A model generated the notes under the pieces. That model did not search any database, was not told the DNA's origin, and saw only the letters and a program-made list of their open reading frames with translations. From X23 sp050251575 (lineage in GTDB: Bacteria > Bacillota > Clostridia > SK-Y3), in assembly GCA_050251575.1 (NCBI GenBank), contig JBFWMP010000108.1:1-9583 (forward strand): 9,583 nucleotides of DNA, in the 5' to 3' direction. The position numbers and the translations under genes are program-made. Positions 6,689 through 9,583 of this stretch are shown in pieces. Numbering within the stretch: position 1 is the first letter of the stretch; each line of letters begins with the position of its first letter.

Positions 6689-7728
6689 AATAGTTCCTCC
6701 AGTTCCCCTTCCAGTTTCTTGATAAAAAATGCAAGAAGTTTTCCTGTATTTATAATATCATTGAAATTGATAGTTTCAACGGTGGTATGCATATATCTAA
6801 GCGGGAAGGACAAAAGCAGCGTTGGTATACCTGAACGGGTAACCTGTATTGCCCATGCATCTGTACCTGTGTTTCCAGGTTCTACATCTATCTGGTACGG
6901 AATATTATATTCTTTTGCAGTATCCATAAGTTTCTTTGAAAGCTTTGGATGAATATTTGAACCAATCGTTATTACAGGCCCTTTCCCAGTTGGAAAGGTT
7001 TCATCTTTTGCTGCATCAGGTGTTTCACCGTGGCAGACATCGATGGCTATTCCTATGTCCGCATTAATATGATATGAGCTTACTACTGCGCCCCTGGTTC
7101 CTACTTCCTCTTGTACTGTTGCCACAGCATATATTTCAACATCTGTTTTCATTGTCTGTAATTCCTTAAGACATTCGATGATTACAATAATTCCTGCTCT
7201 ATCATCCAAGGATTTTCCACAAAAATAGTTATTTAACAGCGCAATAGGTGCAGCATGAAAGGTAATGGTATCTCCAATATTTACTATTTCTCTAAGTTTC
7301 TCAGCAGAAAGGCCTACATCTATTGCCATATCCTCCATCTTCACAGCTTTTTTAGTTTCTTCAAGAGCTTGTAAGTGTGGAGGCTTGGCTCCAATTACTC
7401 CAAAAAGATCTTCTTTACCATGTACTACGACTTCCTGACTAAGCAAGATCCGATGATCTACTCCTCCGATATTTGTAAAATGAATGAATCCTTTCTCATC
7501 AATCTCTTTTACCATTAAGCCGATTTCATCCATATGTGCAGCCAGCATCAACTTGTACGGATTTTCTTTTTTAGATTTGATGACTCCAATCACATTTCCC
7601 ATACTATCCTGACTGACAGAATCGCAATAATCTTCAAAAGCCTTTTTAATTTGGGACGAATATATGTATTCATGTCCTGATACACCTACAGCACTGCTTA
7701 ATGATTTTAATAAATCTTGTGTATTCAT
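6679..7728 (-). CDS. M42 family metallo-aminopeptidase, first gene of the operon
   Basis: This 349-residue M42 peptidase heads the three-gene operon. Ligands: H65 and D67 (AAHMDEIG), DDR (175-177), E207/E208 (VQEEVGTRGA), D230 (AIDVCHGETPD) and H314 (RYMHTT). The loop TGTDAW (287-292) differs from the GGTDSG/GGNDAG of the other two, and the His is followed by TT rather than SP, so its substrate pocket probably differs. The frame is open to an ATG at 7794, but the start at 7726-7728 is preferred: AGAGGTGA, matching the anti-Shine-Dalgarno sequence well, lies 7 nt before it, and the added 22 residues would be encoded by a heptamer repeat and do not look like M42. The stop overlaps the next start by 10 bases. 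Confidence 0.92.
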   Translation of the reverse strand: MNTQDLLKSLSSAVGVSGHEYIYSSQIKKAFEDYCDSVSQDSMGNVIGVIKSKKENPYKLMLAAHMDEIGLMVKEIDEKGFIHFTNIGGVDHRILLSQEVVVHGKEDLFGVIGAKPPHLQALEETKKAVKMEDMAIDVGLSAEKLREIVNIGDTITFHAAPIALLNNYFCGKSLDDRAGIIVIIECLKELQTMKTDVEIYAVATVQEEVGTRGAVVSSYHINADIGIAIDVCHGETPDAAKDETFPTGKGPVITIGSNIHPKLSKKLMDTAKEYNIPYQIDVEPGNTGTDAWAIQVTRSGIPTLLLSFPLRYMHTTVETINFNDIINTGKLLAFFIKKLEGELEELLCY

Positions 7729-7745
7729 ACTGTCACCTCTCTTAT

Positions 7746-7780
7746 AGCTTGGAGCTCGGAGCCCGAGGCTCAGAGCAACC
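7746..7780. repeat. Degenerate heptanucleotide tandem repeat, five units, GC-rich
   Basis: On the plus strand the units are AGCTTGG, AGCTCGG, AGCCCGA, GGCTCAG, AGCAACC, in phase for 35 bp. The tract is conspicuously GC-rich in an AT-rich intergenic region. It ends 18 bp before the start codon of the first M42 gene, just upstream of its ribosome binding site. It has the same unit length, number of units and position as the tract before iorA (727-761), but a different sequence. Confidence 0.55.
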
Positions 7781-7842
7781 TGATGTGGTTTCATAACCTA
7801 TTGATTATTATTTGATATAGTATTGATAATTACACAGTTTAT

Positions 7843-7873
7843 ATTATAATAACGGAAGTAATTGCGCAAGCAA
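7843..7873 (-). promoter_or_regulatory. Weak candidate promoter for the M42 operon
   Basis: The minus strand has a perfect TATAAT (complement of 7843-7848). The nearest -35-like hexamers are TTGCTT (complement of 7868-7873) at 19 bp and TTGCGC at 15 bp, both poorly spaced. A competing candidate, TTGAAG (complement of 7995-8000) with GATAAT (complement of 7971-7976) 18 bp apart, lies inside the palindrome further upstream. The sequence alone does not decide which is used. Confidence 0.3.
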
Positions 7874-7915
7874 TTACAACACACCGTTTCAACAAAGCGG
7901 TAGCCTCGTTATAAT
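7846..7915. repeat. Folded intergenic element: outer inverted repeat with two internal hairpins
   Basis: ATAATAACG (7846-7854) and CGTTATAAT (7907-7915) pair at 8 of 9 positions. Inside are GTAATTGC-GCAA-GCAATTAC (7858-7877), a perfect 8-bp hairpin with a GNRA-type loop on the plus strand, and ACCGTTT...AAAGCGGT (7883-7901), a 7-bp stem with one T-G pair. Together these give a three-way-junction layout in about 70 bp. It could be a small mobile palindrome or a structured leader of the M42 operon. I do not recognise it as a known riboswitch. Confidence 0.4.
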
Positions 7916-7954
7916 CTAAAATATCAATTTCCTCAAATTGCTATTTATTTTCTA

Positions 7955-7983
7955 TTGACAGAAGCGACGGATTATCGTATACT
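7955..7983 (+). promoter_or_regulatory. Sigma-A promoter of the tRNA operon
   Basis: TTGACA (7955-7960, perfect -35) and TATACT (7978-7983, 5 of 6 at -10) are separated by exactly 17 bp and point toward the tRNA cluster, with a start expected near 7990, about 40 bp before tRNA-Phe. A strong promoter is what a stable-RNA operon needs. The spacer and -10 are entirely inside the palindrome at 7961-7998. Confidence 0.8.
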
Positions 7984-7998
7984 ATAATTCGTCGCTTC
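7961..7998. promoter_or_regulatory. 38-bp palindrome over the tRNA promoter, possible operator
   Basis: The left arm GAAGCGACGGATTATCGTA (7961-7979) matches the complement of 7980-7998 at 17 of 19 positions, with no spacer; GAAGCGACG/CGTCGCTTC at the ends is perfect. The symmetry covers the spacer, the -10 and the start region, so most of it lies upstream of the expected transcription start and cannot act as an RNA hairpin from this promoter. It fits the binding site of a dimeric or tetrameric repressor. An imperfect promoter facing the M42 operon can be read from the other strand. Confidence 0.6.
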
Positions 7999-8029
7999 AA
8001 TAGGCGATTATTTCAAAAAGTTGGCATAT

Positions 8030-8105
8030 GCCTCTGTAGCTCAGTCGGTAGAGCAGGGGACTGAAAATCCCCGTGTCGGTGGTTCGATTCCGCCCGGAGG
8101 CACCA
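8030..8105 (+). tRNA. tRNA-Phe (anticodon GAA)
   Basis: A complete cloverleaf is visible: acceptor GCCTCTG with CGGAGGC (one T-G pair), D-arm AGCTCAGTCGGTAGAGC, anticodon stem GGGGA/TCCCC around loop CTGAAAA (anticodon 8063-8065) and T-arm with TTCGATT. The discriminator is A at 8102, and CCA is encoded at 8103-8105. It is the first gene of the plus-strand tRNA operon. Confidence 0.97.
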
Positions 8106-8119
8106 TATTAATTAAATAC

Positions 8120-8195
8120 GCTGGTGTAGCTCAGCAGGTAGAGCAATTGACTTGTAATCAATAGGTCGGGGGTTCAATTCCGTCCACCAGCTCCA
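8120..8195 (+). tRNA. tRNA-Thr (anticodon TGT)
   Basis: Acceptor GCTGGTG pairs with CACCAGC (8185-8191). The anticodon stem ATTGA/TCAAT encloses CTTGTAA, anticodon TGT at 8153-8155, reading ACA and related threonine codons. The T-loop TTCAATT is present, the discriminator is T at 8192, and CCA is encoded at 8193-8195. It lies 14 bp after tRNA-Phe. Confidence 0.97.
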
Positions 8196-8201
8196 CTATT
8201 A

Positions 8202-8286
8202 GGAGGGGTTCCCGAGTGGCCAAAGGGGGCAGACTGTAAATCTGTTGTCAGTGACTTCGATGGTTCGAATCCATCTCCCTCCACCA
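8202..8286 (+). tRNA. tRNA-Tyr (anticodon GTA)
   Basis: This is a class II tRNA with a long variable arm (about 8245-8258), as expected for bacterial tRNA-Tyr. Acceptor GGAGGGG pairs with TCCCTCC (8276-8282, one G-T pair). Anticodon loop CTGTAAA holds GTA at 8236-8238. The discriminator is A at 8283, and CCA is encoded at 8284-8286. It follows tRNA-Thr by 6 bp and is the last gene before the terminator. Confidence 0.97.
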
Positions 8287-8289
8287 AAC

Positions 8290-8320
8290 AAAAGGACTGT
8301 AGAAAATCTACAGTCCTTTT
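8290..8320. terminator. Bidirectional intrinsic terminator for the tRNA operon and murD
   Basis: AAAAGGACTGTAGA (8290-8303) and its exact complement (8307-8320) make a 14-bp stem with loop AAA. The plus-strand stem ends in TTTT and the minus-strand stem also ends in TTTT, so it can stop transcription both ways. It begins 4 bp after the CCA of tRNA-Tyr. The murD stop codon TAG (complement of 8308-8310) is inside the stem. Confidence 0.9.
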
Positions 8321-9583
8321 ACTATTTCTTTATATACGTTTCCTCTTTCTTCGAAATTCTTAAACATATCAAAGCTCGTGCTTGCCGGTGATAATAATAT
8401 AATATCTCCAGCCGCAGCGTTTGAATATGCTGTCCGGACAACCTCCTCATAGGTGCTGCATTCAAAAACCGGAATCTCTTTACCCCTACCGGTCATTTTT
8501 ATTTCATTTTCAAGAGATTCTTGAATTTTCACACCTGTCGGTCCAATCAATAATAAGTGCTTGACCTTGCCTACCAGTGCTTTTCCTATAGCATCATAAG
8601 GAATATTTTTATCCTTACCGCCTGCAATGAGAATCACCTTTTGATTAAATGTAGCCAGTGTGGCCATAGTTCGATTGGGACTGCTGTCAATGGAGCTATT
8701 ATAGAATTTGATGCCATTTAATTCTCTCACAAACTCTATACGGTGTTCGACACCCGTAAAGCCGGTCGCTACTTTTCGTATGCTTTCAGCACTAGCTAGT
8801 CCTAAAACTGCACCAATCGCTGCCATATAGTTTTCTACATTATGTGTTCCGGGTAGAATAATATCCGTTACATCCATAATTTTCTGGGTGCTTCCATCTA
8901 AATCAGCATAAATTGAATTATCTGAAATAAATACTCCTCTTGGAATTTGATTCTTTCTGCTAAACATAATAACGGTTCCCGGAGCTTCTTTTTCAAATTC
9001 CTTTGTGATATCATTGTCAAAATTAATAATAAGCTTTCCTGTTTTTAATTGATGTAAAAAAATATTTTTCTTTGCAGCAATGTATTCTTCCATTGATTTA
9101 TGTATATCAAGGTGATTAGGCGTAATATTTGTGACTACTGCAACTGTAGGGCTTGATTTCATGGTATGGAGCTGAAAGCTGCTGAGCTCTAAAACCACCT
9201 TGTGGTTTTCTTCTATGTTTTCTATTTGACTTAACAGCGGAGTACCGATATTGCCTCCCAACCAACAGGTATGCCCCTCCTGTACGAGAATTTTATGGAT
9301 TAGTGTGGTGGTGGTGGTCTTACCGTCACTACCCGTAACGGCAATAATAGGAGCAGGGCACAAATCAAAAAATACTTCCATCTCTGAGGTAATGATACTC
9401 CCCCTCTGTTTTGCTGCAGCCAGTTCCGGAATATCATATCTCATACCGGGAGTCTTGAATATAATCTCCTGTTCAATATGTTCAAGATAATTTTCACCTA
9501 ATGAAAATCTTACCCCTAGGTCTTCCAAATCATCATATATTCCCCCCAGTTGTTCACGTGTTTTTTTGTCAAATGCAGTTACT
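8308..9583 (-). CDS. murD: UDP-N-acetylmuramoylalanine--D-glutamate ligase (5' end outside window)
   Basis: MurD joins D-glutamate to UDP-MurNAc-L-Ala with ATP in cytoplasmic peptidoglycan precursor synthesis. The frame stays open to the window edge: upstream of the TTG at 9526-9528 it continues with VTAFDKKTREQLGGIYDD, typical of the N-terminal Rossmann domain, so about 424 residues are visible and roughly the first 30 are missing. Seen: TPGMR near the end of domain 1; P-loop GSDGKTTTTT in place of the usual GTNGKT; TNITPNHLDIH; AAKKNIF, containing the lysine expected to be carboxylated; GVEHRIEF; the clostridial-type FYNSSIDSSPNRT; GGKDKNIPYDAIG; and the C-terminal SPASTSFDMFKNFEERG. Its 3' end runs into a terminator and then oppositely oriented tRNAs, so no ftsW/spoVE or murG follows, unlike the usual division and cell wall cluster. 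Confidence 0.93.
   Translation of the reverse strand, partial: VTAFDKKTREQLGGIYDDLEDLGVRFSLGENYLEHIEQEIIFKTPGMRYDIPELAAAKQRGSIITSEMEVFFDLCPAPIIAVTGSDGKTTTTTLIHKILVQEGHTCWLGGNIGTPLLSQIENIEENHKVVLELSSFQLHTMKSSPTVAVVTNITPNHLDIHKSMEEYIAAKKNIFLHQLKTGKLIINFDNDITKEFEKEAPGTVIMFSRKNQIPRGVFISDNSIYADLDGSTQKIMDVTDIILPGTHNVENYMAAIGAVLGLASAESIRKVATGFTGVEHRIEFVRELNGIKFYNSSIDSSPNRTMATLATFNQKVILIAGGKDKNIPYDAIGKALVGKVKHLLLIGPTGVKIQESLENEIKMTGRGKEIPVFECSTYEEVVRTAYSNAAAGDIILLSPASTSFDMFKNFEERGNVYKEIVKGL

Noticed and set aside
1334..6952. Several plus-strand open frames of 68-108 codons
   Set aside because: They lie opposite well-supported genes, have no family-like sequence and arise from codon structure of the other strand.
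7729..7794. Upstream Met giving a 371-residue M42 protein
   Set aside because: The extension is encoded by the heptamer repeat and lies before a strong Shine-Dalgarno sequence serving the ATG at 7726-7728.
7925..7940. Hairpin CAATTT-CCTC-AAATTG as a regulatory site
   Set aside because: Six AT-rich pairs in an AT-rich region are likely by chance, and no further support is seen.
9251..9490. Plus-strand open frame of 79 codons opposite murD
   Set aside because: It is antisense to conserved MurD motifs including the P-loop and has no protein-like features of its own.
9526..9528. TTG as the murD start codon
   Set aside because: The frame continues upstream to the window edge with conserved N-terminal MurD sequence, so the gene is cut by the window rather than starting here.

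Overview
The window looks like chromosome from an AT-rich, anaerobic, probably spore-forming Firmicute of the class Clostridia. The grounds are a ferredoxin-dependent 2-oxoacid oxidoreductase (IorA), strong GGAGG-type ribosome binding sites before almost every gene, CCA encoded in all three tRNA genes, a clostridial-style MurD, and a Spo0A-box-like promoter. No phage, transposase, defence or CRISPR gene is visible. The coding content is mostly housekeeping and catabolic. The unusual material is in the intergenic DNA and in one broken gene.

All protein genes lie on the minus strand, so transcription runs from high to low coordinates. From the right edge, murD (5' end outside the window) ends inside a bidirectional terminator at about 8290-8320. 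A plus-strand tRNA-Phe/Thr/Tyr operon converges on the same terminator. It is driven by a near-consensus sigma-A promoter whose -10 lies in the middle of a 38-bp palindrome. Next on the minus strand is a tight operon of three paralogous M42 metallo-aminopeptidases (7728 to 4660), followed by a separately promoted beta-CASP metallo-beta-lactamase-fold nuclease (4520-2889) and a sodium:solute symporter (2718-1207). A repeat-rich noncoding block (about 708-1206) precedes iorA, which runs off the left edge and is interrupted by two consecutive in-frame stop codons (TGA TAA).

The genes fit amino acid and peptide use: M42 enzymes trim peptides to amino acids, and IorA/IorB would oxidise aromatic 2-oxoacids made from those amino acids to acyl-CoA with reduction of ferredoxin. 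The symporter could import a related nutrient, but its substrate cannot be read from the sequence. The functional link is inference, because these genes appear to be separate transcription units.

I see no clearly new biological system. The observations most worth checking are the tandem stop codons at a domain boundary of iorA, the palindrome over the tRNA promoter, the spoIIG-like promoter before the beta-CASP nuclease, the triplicated M42 operon, and two 35-bp heptanucleotide repeat tracts placed 18-20 bp before two unrelated start codons.
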